A stretch of 64,000 nucleotides of DNA from Micromonospora sp. C28SCA-DRY-2 (GCF_030519475.1 NZ_JAUMKD010000002.1:739501-803500), one strand, 5' to 3'; shown: positions 6,783-17,000, counted from the stretch's first letter. The notes: generated by a model not told the origin, from the letters alone. A program made the numbers and translations.

Positions 6783-8089
6783 CGGGCACCTCCCGGGATG
6801 ACCTCGACGGATGCCCGGCGCTCCGCCCGCAGGGTGGCGGCGGCGGCCCGGACCTGCTCCTCGGTGACCTCGCCGACCAGCCGGGGCAGCTCGTTGAGCA
6901 GACCCGGCTCACCGCGCTGCTGCTCCAGTACGGCCATCCGCAGCGCCCGGGTGAGCACCGGGTCGGTGTCACGCAGCAGGTGGGTCGCCATCCTGGCCTG
7001 GGTGCGGCCCAGTTCCCCGTCGGTCAGGCCGTCGGTGGCCAGCCGGTCCAGCTCCTCGTCCACGGTGCGCAGCACCTTGTCCACGTCGCCGCCCGGCGGC
7101 AGGTGCGCCTGGAGCAGCAGTGCCGTCGGGTCCCGCACGTCGAACGGGTCGCCCATGAAGCCGAGGTAGCCACCGACGCTGGTGACCGTCCGGTCCCGCA
7201 GCACCAGCCGCTCGACCAGCCGGGACGCGTCGCCGTCGGTGAGCACCTCGGCGAGCACCACGAAGGGCAGGTAGCCGGCGAAGTCGACGACCGGGTCGGG
7301 CACCCGCCAGGCCGAGGCCACCGCCGGCAGCGGGGCCAGCTTGTCGGTGTACGCGGTGCGCCGCTCGACGGTCAGGTCCGGCTCGGTGAAGTCCGGTCGC
7401 TCCGGCGCGGGCCGGGCCGGCACGTCCCCGAAGTGCCGGCCGATCAGCTCGGTCGCCTCGGCCACGTCGATGTCGCCGCTCACCGCGAGCACCGCGTTGC
7501 CGCTGGCGTAGTAGCGGCGGAAGAAGTCGGCGGCGTCGGCGACGGTGGCCGACTCCAGGTCGACGAAGGAGCCGTAGCCGTCGTGCGCGTTCGGGAACGT
7601 GTCGAACATGACCGGTGGCAGGGTCAGCCAGGGGAACCCGCCGTACGGGCGGTTGAGCACGTTGACCCGGATCTCCTCCTTGACCACGTCGACCTGGTTG
7701 CGCAGGTTCTCCTCGGTCAGCCGGGGGCCGCGCATCCGGTCGGCCTCCAGGAAGAGCGCCCGCTCCAGGGCGTTGCTCGGCAGGGTCTCGAAGTAGTCGG
7801 TGTAGTCCAGGTGGGTGGAGCCGTTGAAGGTGCCGCCGGCACCCTGCACGTGCCGGAAGTGGGCCAGCTTCTCCAGGTTCTCCGAGCCCTGGAACATCAG
7901 GTGCTCGAAGAGGTGGGCGAAGCCGGTGCGGCCCTCCGGCTCGGAGCGGATGCCGACGTCGTAGACGACCGCCACCCCGATCACCGGTGCGCTGCGGTCT
8001 GGGGTCAGCACCACCCGCAGGCCGTTGTCGAGGGTGAACCGCTCGGCCGGGTACTTGGTGACTGGGATTCTCGCTCTCCGCGTCGGCAC
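6779..8089 (-). CDS. M16-family zinc metallopeptidase, catalytic subunit
   Basis: A 436-residue insulinase/mitochondrial-processing-peptidase-like protein. The inverted zinc motif HLFEH is at ~59-63, and the downstream acidic ligand segment (VVKEEIRVN) is at the usual distance of ~75 residues. No signal peptide is seen, so it is probably cytoplasmic. It forms an operon with the non-catalytic M16 gene and nudC. The GTG at 8089 has no clear ribosome site but TAGAGT lies 7 nt upstream, which suggests a leaderless mRNA. Substrate unknown. Confidence 0.9.
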   Translation of the reverse strand: MPTRRARIPVTKYPAERFTLDNGLRVVLTPDRSAPVIGVAVVYDVGIRSEPEGRTGFAHLFEHLMFQGSENLEKLAHFRHVQGAGGTFNGSTHLDYTDYFETLPSNALERALFLEADRMRGPRLTEENLRNQVDVVKEEIRVNVLNRPYGGFPWLTLPPVMFDTFPNAHDGYGSFVDLESATVADAADFFRRYYASGNAVLAVSGDIDVAEATELIGRHFGDVPARPAPERPDFTEPDLTVERRTAYTDKLAPLPAVASAWRVPDPVVDFAGYLPFVVLAEVLTDGDASRLVERLVLRDRTVTSVGGYLGFMGDPFDVRDPTALLLQAHLPPGGDVDKVLRTVDEELDRLATDGLTDGELGRTQARMATHLLRDTDPVLTRALRMAVLEQQRGEPGLLNELPRLVGEVTEEQVRAAAATLRAERRASVEVIPGGAR

Positions 8090-8096
8090 GTGATCG

Positions 8097-8102
8097 ACTC
8101 TA
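8097..8102 (-). promoter_or_regulatory. -10 box for leaderless M16 peptidase gene
   Basis: TAGAGT on the minus strand, 7 nt before the GTG start at 8089, fits the TANNNT pattern of leaderless promoters. Confidence 0.45.
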
Positions 8103-8278
8103 ACGCGTCGGCACCCCCGTGCCGGCGACCTCCGCCGACCGGGACCGGACGGCGGTGGCGCCGGTCGGCGTGGCCGGGCCGGTGCCCCGCCGGCCCGACC
8201 ACACCTCGCACCCCGCGCCGCGCGACCGGGCCCGCCCCTCCGCGGGCTCCGGTCCGGCCGGGGTACGACGACCGCGGC

Positions 8279-8494
8279 TCAGCCGGCGGTCGGGTCCGTC
8301 CGCCCGGCCGGGCCGGGCTCGTCCACCACACCGGCGGGACTGTGCAGCTCCACCGGGGCGGCCGGGGCGGCCCCGCCCGGCGTGGCGTGCCAGGGCGTGA
8401 AGACCGCGACCATGGCGAGCAGCAGCCCGGCGGCGGCGACCGCGACCACGAACAGCAACTCGCGCAGTGCCGTCGAGCCGGTCTCGCCCGCCAT
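8279..8494 (-). CDS. small membrane protein of unknown function
   Basis: A 71-residue protein with one clear hydrophobic helix (LLFVVAVAAAGLLLAMVAVF) after a short polar N-terminus (MAGETGSTALRE), then a Pro/Ala-rich tail that would lie outside the membrane. I do not recognise the family. GGGAGGGG precedes the ATG at 8494 at good spacing. It stands alone between the M16 operon and the DEAD-box helicase gene, on the same strand as both. Confidence 0.65.
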   Translation of the reverse strand: MAGETGSTALRELLFVVAVAAAGLLLAMVAVFTPWHATPGGAAPAAPVELHSPAGVVDEPGPAGRTDPTAG

Positions 8495-8675
8495 GGTCAC
8501 CCCTCCCGTGTCGAGCCGATCCGCCCGGCCGTTCCCCCCGCCGTCAGCCTCGACCACGGACCGGACCGGCACAGTCGGCCACCCGACCCCGTCGGCGCTG
8601 ATTGCCGACTCAGCAGGGTGACCGGCGCCGGGCCGGCGCCGACCGGGGTGACGGTGACCGAAGCGGCGGCCGGCG

Positions 8676-9980
8676 TCAGGAGGCGCGGGGGCGACGCGGG
8701 CGACGCGGGCGGCCGGAGGCGCGGTGCGGAGTGCGACCGGCCGTGCCCGGGGCGGCGCCGGTGGCGCGGGCGGCCGGGGCCGGCGGGGCGGCGATGGTCA
8801 CCGGCACGCCGGACGGCTCGCGGGCACCGGTCGCCCGGACCAGCGACGCGTCGCCGGGGCGGACCTGCGCCGAGTGGGGCCGGATGCCGGCGGCCGCCAT
8901 CAGGCGCGACACGTCCCGGCGCTGCTCCGGCAGGACCAGCGTGACCACGGTGCCGGACTCGCCGGCCCGGGCGGTACGCCCGCCCCGGTGCAGGTAGTCC
9001 TTCGCCTCGGCCGGCGGGTCCACGTTGACCACCAGGTCCAGCCCGTCGACGTGGATGCCGCGGGCCGCGACGTCGGTGGCGACCAGCGCGGTCACCTGCC
9101 CGGTGCGGAACTGCTCCAGGATCCGGGTGCGCTGCGGCTGCGACTTGCCGCCGTGCAGCGCCGCGGCGCGGACCCCCTTGGCCAGCAACTGCCGGGCCAG
9201 CCGGTCGGCGCGGTGCTTGGTGCCCATGAAGAGGATGGTGCGGCCCTCGCGGGCGGCGATCTGGGTGAGCGTGGCCGGCTTGTCCACCGCGTCGACGTGC
9301 AGCAGGTGGTGGGTCATCGCGGTCACCGTGGCGGTGCCCGGGTCGACCGAGTGGGTGACCGGCTCGCTGAGGAAGCGGCGGACCAGGCGGTCCACGCCAC
9401 CGTCCAGGGTGGCGGAGAAGAGCATCCGCTGCCCGTCCGGGGCGACCTGCTCCAGCAGCTTGGTGACCTGCGGCAGGAAGCCCATGTCGGCCATCTGGTC
9501 GGCCTCGTCGAGCACGGTGGTGGCGACCTGGTCGAGCCGGACGTCACCGCGGTTGATCAGGTCGTGCAGCCGGCCGGGGGTGGCCACGACCAGCTCGGCG
9601 CCGGCACGCAGCGCGTCCGCCTGGCGCCCCAGCGACAGGCCGCCGACCACGGTGGCGCAGCGCAGCCCGACGGCGCGGGCGTACGGGGCCAGGGCGGTCG
9701 TGACCTGCTGGGCCAGTTCCCGGGTCGGCACCAGCACCAGCGCCAGCGGGCGGCCCGGCCGGGCCCGGTGGCCGGCGGTGCGGTGCAGCAGCGGGAGCCC
9801 GAAGGCGAGGGTCTTGCCGGAGCCGGTACGGCCCCGGCCGAGCACGTCCCGGCCGGCGAGCGAGTCGGGCAGGGTGGCCGCCTGGATCGGGAACGGTTCG
9901 GTGATGCCCTGCGCGGTCAGCGTGGCGAGCAGAGCCGGCGCCAGGCCGGTGCCGGCGAAGGAGGGTACGACGGTGGTCAA
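8676..9980 (-). CDS. DEAD-box RNA helicase
   Basis: A 434-residue ATP-dependent RNA helicase of the RhlE/CsdA type. Motifs in order: Q-motif region (TEPFPIQAATLPD), Walker A GRTGSGKT, PTRELAQQ, TPGR, DEAD in VLDEADQMADMGF, SAT in LFSATLD, ARGIHVDGLDLVV and HRGGRTARAG; a basic Arg/Pro-rich tail ends it. The start is a TTG at 9980 (MTTVVPSF), 7 nt after GAGGAAGG. That ribosome site lies in one arm of a perfect 10-bp hairpin, so translation may be controlled. It is next to the cold-shock gene on the same strand, and both likely act on cold-stabilised RNA structure. Confidence 0.9.
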   Translation of the reverse strand: MTTVVPSFAGTGLAPALLATLTAQGITEPFPIQAATLPDSLAGRDVLGRGRTGSGKTLAFGLPLLHRTAGHRARPGRPLALVLVPTRELAQQVTTALAPYARAVGLRCATVVGGLSLGRQADALRAGAELVVATPGRLHDLINRGDVRLDQVATTVLDEADQMADMGFLPQVTKLLEQVAPDGQRMLFSATLDGGVDRLVRRFLSEPVTHSVDPGTATVTAMTHHLLHVDAVDKPATLTQIAAREGRTILFMGTKHRADRLARQLLAKGVRAAALHGGKSQPQRTRILEQFRTGQVTALVATDVAARGIHVDGLDLVVNVDPPAEAKDYLHRGGRTARAGESGTVVTLVLPEQRRDVSRLMAAAGIRPHSAQVRPGDASLVRATGAREPSGVPVTIAAPPAPAARATGAAPGTAGRTPHRASGRPRRPRRPRAS

Positions 9981-9987
9981 AAGGAGG

Positions 9988-10018
9988 CCTTCCTCGAGGC
10001 GGCACGTGTCGAGGAAGG
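9988..10018 (-). promoter_or_regulatory. hairpin covering the ribosome-binding site of the helicase gene
   Basis: A perfect 10-bp inverted repeat (arms 9988-9997 and 10009-10018, 11-nt loop). In the mRNA the second arm contains the Shine-Dalgarno GAGGAAGG, 7 nt before the TTG start. Pairing would hide it. The function is inferred. Confidence 0.55.
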
Positions 10019-10084
10019 CGCCGGAGGCGGCGCTGTCACCGGCGGCGGCAGGCCGCGGTGGTCACAAGCACGAACCGAGGGGGT

Positions 10085-10148
10085 ACGGGGCCGGCCCGCC
10101 GCGCAGTGGGGCGGGCCGGCCCCGTCACCGCGCCCGGAGGGCGCGGTG
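10085..10148 (-). terminator. two adjacent terminator hairpins after the cold-shock gene
   Basis: A perfect 16-bp inverted repeat (10085-10100 with 10110-10125) is followed directly by a perfect 10-bp one (10126-10135 with 10139-10148, 3-nt loop). They lie ~30 nt after the csp stop codon and separate it from the helicase gene. Confidence 0.65.
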
Positions 10149-10178
10149 GATGTCACGAACTACGGATGTCGCCGCAGA

Positions 10179-10382
10179 TCAGAGCGGGCGGATGTTCTCC
10201 GCCTGCGGGCCCTTCTGGCCCTGGGTGATCTCGAACTCGACCCGCTGGTTCTCGTCCAGGCTCCGGTAGCCGGAGGACTGGATCGCCGAGAAGTGGGCGA
10301 AGACGTCGGCGCCGCCGCCGTCCGGGGTGATGAAACCGAAGCCCTTGTCAGCGTTGAACCACTTGACGGTGCCAATAGCCAT
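10179..10382 (-). CDS. cold-shock protein (CspA family)
   Basis: A 67-residue OB-fold nucleic-acid chaperone. Both RNA-binding motifs are visible: RNP1 KGFGFIT (residues ~14-20) and RNP2 DVFAHFS (~27-33), with KWFN near the N-terminus. It starts at ATG 10382; AAGGAG lies 11 nt upstream. The leader is probably long (~190 nt) and holds a stable hairpin, as is usual for csp genes. Two strong hairpins terminate it. Confidence 0.95.
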   Translation of the reverse strand: MAIGTVKWFNADKGFGFITPDGGGADVFAHFSAIQSSGYRSLDENQRVEFEITQGQKGPQAENIRPL

Positions 10383-10501
10383 GCTTGTCTCGTCTCCTTG
10401 ACGGAACGTCGAACCCGCACCTGTTGCGGGCTCGAAAGGAGCGGTCCACGCGGAGTGCGTGGCTCGCCTGTCGCTGCTGGTCGCCCCGCCCGGAGAACTC
10501 C

Positions 10502-10543
10502 GGACACAACAAAGAGCGCCTGGGGCCACAATCCGCCAGGCGC
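10502..10543 (-). terminator. hairpin plus T-rich run between adnB and csp
   Basis: A perfect 8-bp stem (10516-10523, 10536-10543) is followed on the minus strand by TCTTTGTTGT. It fits a terminator for adnB. If the csp promoter at 10581-10609 is real, it lies in the csp leader and could act as an attenuator. Confidence 0.55.
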
Positions 10544-10580
10544 ACACAGAGTCTCTGGTAACCAAAACTGCAACTCACCG

Positions 10581-10609
10581 AACCTATCACGGTTGGCGCG
10601 CGCTGTCTT
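10581..10609 (-). promoter_or_regulatory. candidate csp promoter overlapping the end of adnB
   Basis: On the minus strand AAGACA (10604-10609), a 17-nt spacer and TAGGTT (10581-10586). It would give a ~190-nt 5' leader for the cold-shock gene. Confidence 0.4.
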
Positions 10610-13600
10610 GCGGAACTTCCGGCACGGCGGCGATCAGCGCGGTCAGCCCCTCGGCGTCGAGCAGGTCCGCCGGGCGTACGGTCACCCCGTCGCGGACGTA
10701 GTGGAACGCCGCGCCGACCCGCTCCACCGGTACCCCGGCCAGCTCCGCCCAGGCCAGCCGGTAGACCGCGAGCTGCACCGCGGCGACCTCGGCGGCGGCC
10801 CCGGTGGGCTGGCCGCCGGTCTTCCAGTCGACCACGTCGAACCGCCCGCCCGGACGGGCGAACACGGCGTCCATCCGGCCCCGCACCACCACCCCGGCGA
10901 TCACCGTGGCGAACGGCACCTCCACCTCGACCGGCACCCGGTCGGCCCACTCGCTGGCCAGGAAGCGCTCCTGGAGTTCGGCGAGCGCCTCGTCGGGCGC
11001 CGCGTCCGCGTCCGCCGCGCCGGGCAGCTCGTCCACGTCGAGCAGCCGGTCGGCCCCGAACCGCTGCTCCAGCCAGGCGTGGAACGCCGTGCCCCGGCGG
11101 GCGTACGGGTTGGGCTCGCTGGGCAGTGGGCGGCGCAGCGTCCGGGCCAGCCCGGCCGGATCCCGGCGCAACGCCACCAGCTGGGTCACCGAGAGGTGCC
11201 CGGGCAGCGCCACCTCGACCGCGCCGGCCTGCCGGGTCAGCTCGGCCCGCTCGGCGAGCAGCAGGTCGGCCTCCCGCCGCCAGCGCGCCACCTCCGGGTC
11301 GTCGGCCAGCGGATCGCCGTCGGCCGGGTCGCCGTCGCCGTCGGCGAGGAACCGGCGGACCAGCGCCGCCGCCTCGGCCAGCGCCGGCCGGCGGGCGCCC
11401 AGCGGGTCGGCCGGCCACTCGGCCCGCAGCACCACCTCGGCGGTCGGGTTGGTCGCGTCCGGCGGGGGTTCCGGCGCCCACTCGTCGACCAGGTGCCCCG
11501 CGCCACCGTCCAGGCAGGCGTCGTGCACCTCGCGGAGCAGCACCGACGGGCCGCGCGGCCGCTTGGTGCCCTCCCCCCACCAGTAGCCGGAGCAGAGCAG
11601 CAGCCGGCGCGGCCGGGTGACCGCCACGTACGCCAACCGCCGTTCCTCCCGCTCGTCGTGGGCCCGCCAGGCGTCGGTGAAGTCCTCCAGCGCCCGGGCC
11701 ACCCCGCGCTGGTCCTCGGCCCCGGCCAGGCCCAGCTCGGGCAGCCCGTCGGCGTCGCCGCGCAGCGGGAAGGGGAGCACGCCGAGCCCGCCGAGCCAGT
11801 GGTCGGAGTTGCGCACCGGCCCCGGCCACACCCCCCGGCACAGCCCGGCCACCGCCACCGCGTCCCACTCCAGCCCCTTGGCGGCGTGCGCGGTGAGGAT
11901 CTGCACCGCCCCCTCGACCACCTCCACCTCGCCCGGGGTGAGGCCGCGCTCCTCGTCCTCGGCGGCGGCCAGGTAGGCGAGGAAGGCCGACAACGTGGCG
12001 CCCGGGGTCTCCCCGCTGAACCGGGCGGCGACGTCGCCGAGCGCGTCCAGGTGCCCCCGGGCCAGCCCGGCGTCGCCGGCGCCGTCCCGGCCGGCCCGGA
12101 CCGCGACCTCCACGTCCAGGCCGATGGTCCGTTCGATGTCCGCGATCAGGTCCGGCAGCGACTGGTCCATCCGGTAGCGGAGCAGGCCCAGCTCCCGGGC
12201 GTACGCGCGCAGCCGCGCGTAGCCCTCGGCCGAGTACGCCTGCGCCGGGCCGAGGTCGGCCAGCGCCTCGACCAGGGTCGCCTCGTCCAGCGCGTCCGGG
12301 GTGATCTCCGGCGTACCGTCGTCGGCCAGTTGCCGGCGGGCCGCGGCGATGGCCCGCGCCCGGCGGTGCAGCGCCACCAGGTCCCGCGGCCCGATCCGCC
12401 AGCGGGCCCCGGTGAGCAGCCGCAGCAGGGCCGCCCCGTCGGTCGGATCGGCCAGCACCCGCAGGGTGCAGACCACGTCCCGCACCTCGGGGGTGTCCAG
12501 CAGGCCACCGAGCCCGACCACCTCGACCGGCAGGCCACGGGCGCGCAGCGCCGATTCGATCGCCGGGATCTGGCTGCGCAGCCGGACCAGCACCGCCGTC
12601 GTCGGGCGCAGCGGCACCGGGATGTGCTCGGGCAGCGCGCCGGCTGCGCCGGCCGCGCCGCGCCACGCGTTGAGCACGCTGTCGGCGATCCACTCCGCCT
12701 CGTCGGCGTACGTCGGCAGCAGCGCGCAGTGCACGGTGCCGCCGGCGGCGCCGCGGGCGCTGCGGTGCGGCACCGGGTCCTTGACGCTCAGCGCCGCGTG
12801 CAGCTCCGGCACCCGGGCGCCGGCGGCCCGCAGCGGGGTGGCCAGCGCGTTGGCCACCCCGAGGATCTCCGGGCGGTTGCGCCAGCTGGTGGTGAGGCTG
12901 AGCACCTCGGCCGGGGTGCCGTCGGCACGGGCGAACTCGGTCGGGAAGCGGTCCAGGGTGCCGGCGGAGGCGCCGCGCCAGCCGTAGATGGACTGGCACG
13001 GGTCACCGACCGCGGTCACCGGGTGCCCGCCGCCGAAGAGCGCGTTGAGCAGCACCACCTGGGCATGGCTGGTGTCCTGGTACTCGTCGAGCAGCACCAC
13101 CCGGAAGCGGTCCCGCTCGATCTCGCCGACGCCGGGGTGGTCGCGCGCCACCCGGGCCGCCCGGGCCAGCTGGTCGGCGAAGTCCATCGCCTCGAAGTCC
13201 TCCTTGCGCCGGGCGTACGCGCGCACCAGCGGGAGCAGCTTCAGCCGGGTCTGCTGGAGGGCGAGCGCCTTGCGCACGTCGGCGTAGACCCGGCCGGGGC
13301 GGGCCTGCACCTCGGCGAAGAAGCGCCCGGTCCAGGCGGCCAGGTCGTCCGGGTCGACCAGGTGCTCGTCCAGCTCGCCGGCGAGCGCCAGCACCGCGTC
13401 GGTGATGGTGCTCGGCATCCGGTCCACCTCGGACATGTCGCCGTCGTAGTTGCGCACCAGCAGGTCGACCAACTGCCAGCGGGACGCCTCGGTGAGCAGC
13501 CGGGTGGACGGCTCGTAGCCGGCCCGCAGGCCGTGCTCGGTGACGATCCGGCCGGCGTACGAGTGGTAGGTGGAGACGGTCGGCTCCCCGGCCAGCGGGT

Positions 13601-13964
13601 CGTCGAGCGGGTCCCGCCGCTGCCGGCCGAGCCGGCGCACCAGCTGGTCCAGCCGGGTACGCACCCGGTGCGCCAGCTCGCCGGCCGCCTTGCGGGTGAA
13701 GGTGAGCCCGAGCACCTGCTCCGGCCGCACGTACGCGTTGGCCACCAGCCAGACCACCCGGGCCGCCATCGTCTCGGTCTTGCCCGACCCGGCGCCCGCG
13801 ACCACCAGCAGCGGCTCCACCGGGGCGGCGATGATGGCCGCCTGCTCCCGGGTCGGGGCCGGCAGCCGCAGCAGCTTCGCCAGCTCCACCGGGGTGTACC
13901 GGGGGCCGGCGTCGGCCACCCGGGGCGCCGGGGTCGCGGTGCCGAAGAGCGTCGGCTGGGTCAC
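10587..13964 (-). CDS. adnB: AdnB subunit of the AdnAB helicase-nuclease
   Basis: A 1125-residue protein with an N-terminal UvrD-like motor and a C-terminal RecB-family nuclease; with AdnA it resects DNA double-strand breaks in actinobacteria. Motor motifs: GAGSGKT, VLLDEYQDTSHAQ, GDPCQSIYGWRG, LTTSWRNR, LTAHAAKGLEWD and YVAVTRPRRL, all intact, as expected for the active motor. The nuclease carries GRMDAVF, FDVVDWKTG and QLAVYRLAWA (Asp, Asp-x-Lys, Gln-x3-Tyr). GTG 13964 with GAGGTGG is the start; a 39-nt junction repeat lies between it and adnA. The order adnA-adnB matches Rv3202c-Rv3201c. Confidence 0.92.
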   Translation of the reverse strand: MTQPTLFGTATPAPRVADAGPRYTPVELAKLLRLPAPTREQAAIIAAPVEPLLVVAGAGSGKTETMAARVVWLVANAYVRPEQVLGLTFTRKAAGELAHRVRTRLDQLVRRLGRQRRDPLDDPLAGEPTVSTYHSYAGRIVTEHGLRAGYEPSTRLLTEASRWQLVDLLVRNYDGDMSEVDRMPSTITDAVLALAGELDEHLVDPDDLAAWTGRFFAEVQARPGRVYADVRKALALQQTRLKLLPLVRAYARRKEDFEAMDFADQLARAARVARDHPGVGEIERDRFRVVLLDEYQDTSHAQVVLLNALFGGGHPVTAVGDPCQSIYGWRGASAGTLDRFPTEFARADGTPAEVLSLTTSWRNRPEILGVANALATPLRAAGARVPELHAALSVKDPVPHRSARGAAGGTVHCALLPTYADEAEWIADSVLNAWRGAAGAAGALPEHIPVPLRPTTAVLVRLRSQIPAIESALRARGLPVEVVGLGGLLDTPEVRDVVCTLRVLADPTDGAALLRLLTGARWRIGPRDLVALHRRARAIAAARRQLADDGTPEITPDALDEATLVEALADLGPAQAYSAEGYARLRAYARELGLLRYRMDQSLPDLIADIERTIGLDVEVAVRAGRDGAGDAGLARGHLDALGDVAARFSGETPGATLSAFLAYLAAAEDEERGLTPGEVEVVEGAVQILTAHAAKGLEWDAVAVAGLCRGVWPGPVRNSDHWLGGLGVLPFPLRGDADGLPELGLAGAEDQRGVARALEDFTDAWRAHDEREERRLAYVAVTRPRRLLLCSGYWWGEGTKRPRGPSVLLREVHDACLDGGAGHLVDEWAPEPPPDATNPTAEVVLRAEWPADPLGARRPALAEAAALVRRFLADGDGDPADGDPLADDPEVARWRREADLLLAERAELTRQAGAVEVALPGHLSVTQLVALRRDPAGLARTLRRPLPSEPNPYARRGTAFHAWLEQRFGADRLLDVDELPGAADADAAPDEALAELQERFLASEWADRVPVEVEVPFATVIAGVVVRGRMDAVFARPGGRFDVVDWKTGGQPTGAAAEVAAVQLAVYRLAWAELAGVPVERVGAAFHYVRDGVTVRPADLLDAEGLTALIAAVPEVPQDSARQP

Positions 13965-14003
13965 GGTGCCACCTCAGCTCGCAAGCTCACTCCTCGCGCT
14001 CAC
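13965..14003 (-). repeat. single short junction repeat (39 nt) between adnA and adnB
   Basis: On the minus strand it begins GTGAGCGCGAGGAGTGAGC, the same first 19 nt as the 59-bp units at 6606-6782, but lacks most of the middle. Its first TGA is the adnA stop codon, and it ends directly before the GTGA start of adnB. Confidence 0.75.
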
Positions 14004-17000
14004 GGGTTCTCGGAGGGACGGACGGTGGGCGGTTCGACCACCTGGCGCCCCTGCCCGGAGACCGGGCAGCTCGTCCGCACCGGGCAGACCCGGCACTTGG
14101 AGTTGGCGACCGCGGCGAAGGTGGCGGCGGCCATCGTATCGGCGGTACGCCGGACCAGCGCGGTCGCCCAGCCCGCCTCCGGACCCTCCCCGGCCGGCGG
14201 CTGGCTCTGCTCCTTCGCGTCCTTCGCCCCGGTGCCGAGCTGCACCAGGGCCGCCCCGCCGGGCTCGTCGCCGAACTCGGCGAACGCCCCCGCCTCCACC
14301 GCCGCCTGGTACGCGCCCAACTGCGGGTGCTCGGCCAGGTCGGCGGCGGTCACCGCGGTGGACTTGCCGGTCTTCAGGTCGACCACCACCAGCCGGCCGT
14401 CCGCGTCCACCTCCAGCCGGTCGACCCGGCCGGTGAGCTGGACCGGACGCTGCGGGTCGTCGAGGCGGACCGCGAACTCGTGCTCGATGGCGAGCAGCCG
14501 GCGCGGGTTGGCGGCCAGCCAGCGCAGCAGCTTGTCCACCATCGCCTCGGCCCGGGCCCGTTCCGGCCCGGCCATCCAGCGGGCGGCCAGCTCGATCGCG
14601 TCGAACCGGGCGGCCACGTAGTCGAGCAACGCGCCCCGGTCGGCGCTGGCGTCCTCGGCCAGCATGGCGGCGGCGTGCACCAGGTTGCCCACCCCCTGCG
14701 CGGCGCTGGCCGGGCCGCTGCCGCCGTGCCGTTCCAGCAGCCAGCGCAGGCTGCACCGCAGGGCGCTCTCCATCGCCGACGGGGTGACCCGGACCGGTTC
14801 CCCGTCGTCCACCAGCGGGCGGTCGTCGGAGAGCGGGCGCAGCCCCCACCAGTCGTCCGGGTGCGCGCCGGACACCCCGGCGGCGGCCAACCTCGCCAGC
14901 TCGGCCGCGGCGGCGCGCCGGCGGGCGTACGGCAGATCCGGGTCGCTGACCGCGGTCCGCAGCTCCGCCACCAGCGCCGGCAGGGTCAGCGCCCGGGGCG
15001 GCCGGCTCACCGGCAGGCTGCCCGGCCGGCCCTCGTCGGCCTCGCCGGCCGACCGGCCGGGGTCCGGCTCCGCACCGGCCACACCGCCCGGCCGCGGGTG
15101 CCCCGCGCCGTTCCCGCTGTCGCCCGGCCCGGCCGGGTCACCGCCTGCGCCGTCGCCGGCCGGCGCGGACGCGTCGTCCGGACCGCCGCGGTCGGGCGTC
15201 GGCGGGGGCCCGTCCGGCGGGTCGCCGCCGGTGGGCGGGTCGGTGGGGCCGAGCTCGTAGAGGAAACGGCTCGGCTGCTCCTCGTGGTCGTCGCCGCCGA
15301 CGGCGGCCGAGGCCACCGCGCTGACCAGCAACCGGCGCCGGGCCCGGGTGACCGCGACGTGGAACAGCCGGCGTTCCTCGTCGAGCAACGCCGAGGTCTG
15401 CCCGACCAGGGTGGCCACGCTGCCCCCGCCCGCCCGGCCGGCGAGCACGTCGACCAGCCGTTCCGAGCCGAGCAGGCTGCCGCGCAGCCGCAGGTCGGGC
15501 CAGACCCCCTCCTGCACCCCGGCCACCGCGACCAGGTCCCACTCCAGCCCCTTCGCCGCGTGCGCGGTGAGCAGCCGGACGGCCTCGCCTCGGTCGGCGG
15601 TCGGCGCCAGGGTGTCGGCGGGCAGGTCCTGGCCGAGCACGTGGTCGAGGAAGACCTCGGTCCGCGCGCCGGGCAGCCGGTCGGTGAACCGCGCGGCGGC
15701 GTCGAAGAGGACCATCACCGCGTCCAGGTCGCGGTCGGCCGCCTCGGCCCGGCGCCGCCGCGCCACGTCGCCCTCGCCGGGCGCCGCCGCACCCCGGCCG
15801 ATCGCCGACGACCAGAGCTCGGCCAGCCCGCTGGCCCGCCAGACCGCCCAGAGCACCTCCTCGGCGGTCGCCCCCGGCCGGGCTGCCGCCTCCCGGGCGA
15901 CGGCGAGCAGCCCGGCCACGGTCTGCGCCGGTTCCGCCCAGCGGCGCTCGATCCCGGCCAGCTCGGCCGGGTCGCGCAGCGCCTCGACGATCAGCTCACC
16001 GGACGGGCGGCGGTCACCGGCGGCCAGCGCGAGCGCCCGCAGCCCCTGCCGCAGCCGCCGCTCGGCCAGCGGGTCGGCGCCGCCCAGCGGCGAGTGCAGC
16101 AGCGCGACCGCGGCCTCCTCGTCGAGTCGCTCCGGCTCCAGCGCGCAGCGCAGCAGGAGCAGCAGCGGCGCCACCGCCGGTTGCAGGTGCAGCGGCAGGT
16201 CCTCGCCGTGCACCACGGTCGGCACCCCGGCGGCGTGCAGCGCCCGTTGCAGCGAGGGCAACTGCCGTGCGGTGGAGCGCACCAGCACCGCCATCTCCGA
16301 CCAGGGGACGCCGTCGAGCAGGTGCGCCGCCCGCAACGCGTGGGCCAGCCAGGCCGCCTCGCTGGTCGCCGAGCGGAAGGTGTGCACCTCGACCGACCCG
16401 GGCGCCGCGTCGGGCAGCGAGCGCAGCCGGCGGTGCGCCGCCGGGCCGCGCAACCGCCGGGCCAGCCGGGCGGACGCGGACAGCAGCCGGGGCCCGGCCC
16501 GGTAAGAGGTGGTGAGCACCACCTGCGCGGCGGGCGCCCCGGAGGCGGTGCGGAACCGGTGCGGGAAGGTGGTCACCCCGGCCGGGTCGGCGCCCCGGAA
16601 GGCGTACGTGGAGGAGTCCGGGTCGGCGAAGGCGACCAGCGGCTTGCCGCCCCCGGCCACCGCCGCCAGCAGGTCGAGCTGGGCCGGGTCGGTGTCGGCC
16701 AGCTCGTCGACGTAGACGTGGGCCAGCCGGCGCCGCTCGGCGGCGAGCAGCTCCTCGTCGTCGAGCAGCATCCCGGTGGCGGCCCGGACCAGCTCGGCCG
16801 GGTCGTAGGCGATGGAACCGCGGTTGCTGACGTCGCGCAGCGCGAGCACCGCGACGTACTCGCGCAGGAAGCGGGCGGCGGCCGGCCAGTCGGCCCGGCC
16901 GAGCTTCTCGCCGAGCCGGGCCAGCTCGACCGGCCCGACCCCGCGCTCGGCGGCCCGCATCAGCAGGTCGCGCAGCTGGGCGGCGAAGGCCCGGGTGCGC

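Noticed and set aside
8724..14621. Very long open frame (1965 codons) on the plus strand
   Set aside because: It runs antisense to the DEAD-box helicase, csp, adnB and adnA; composition is Gly/Arg/Gln-rich as typical for shadow frames in high-GC DNA.
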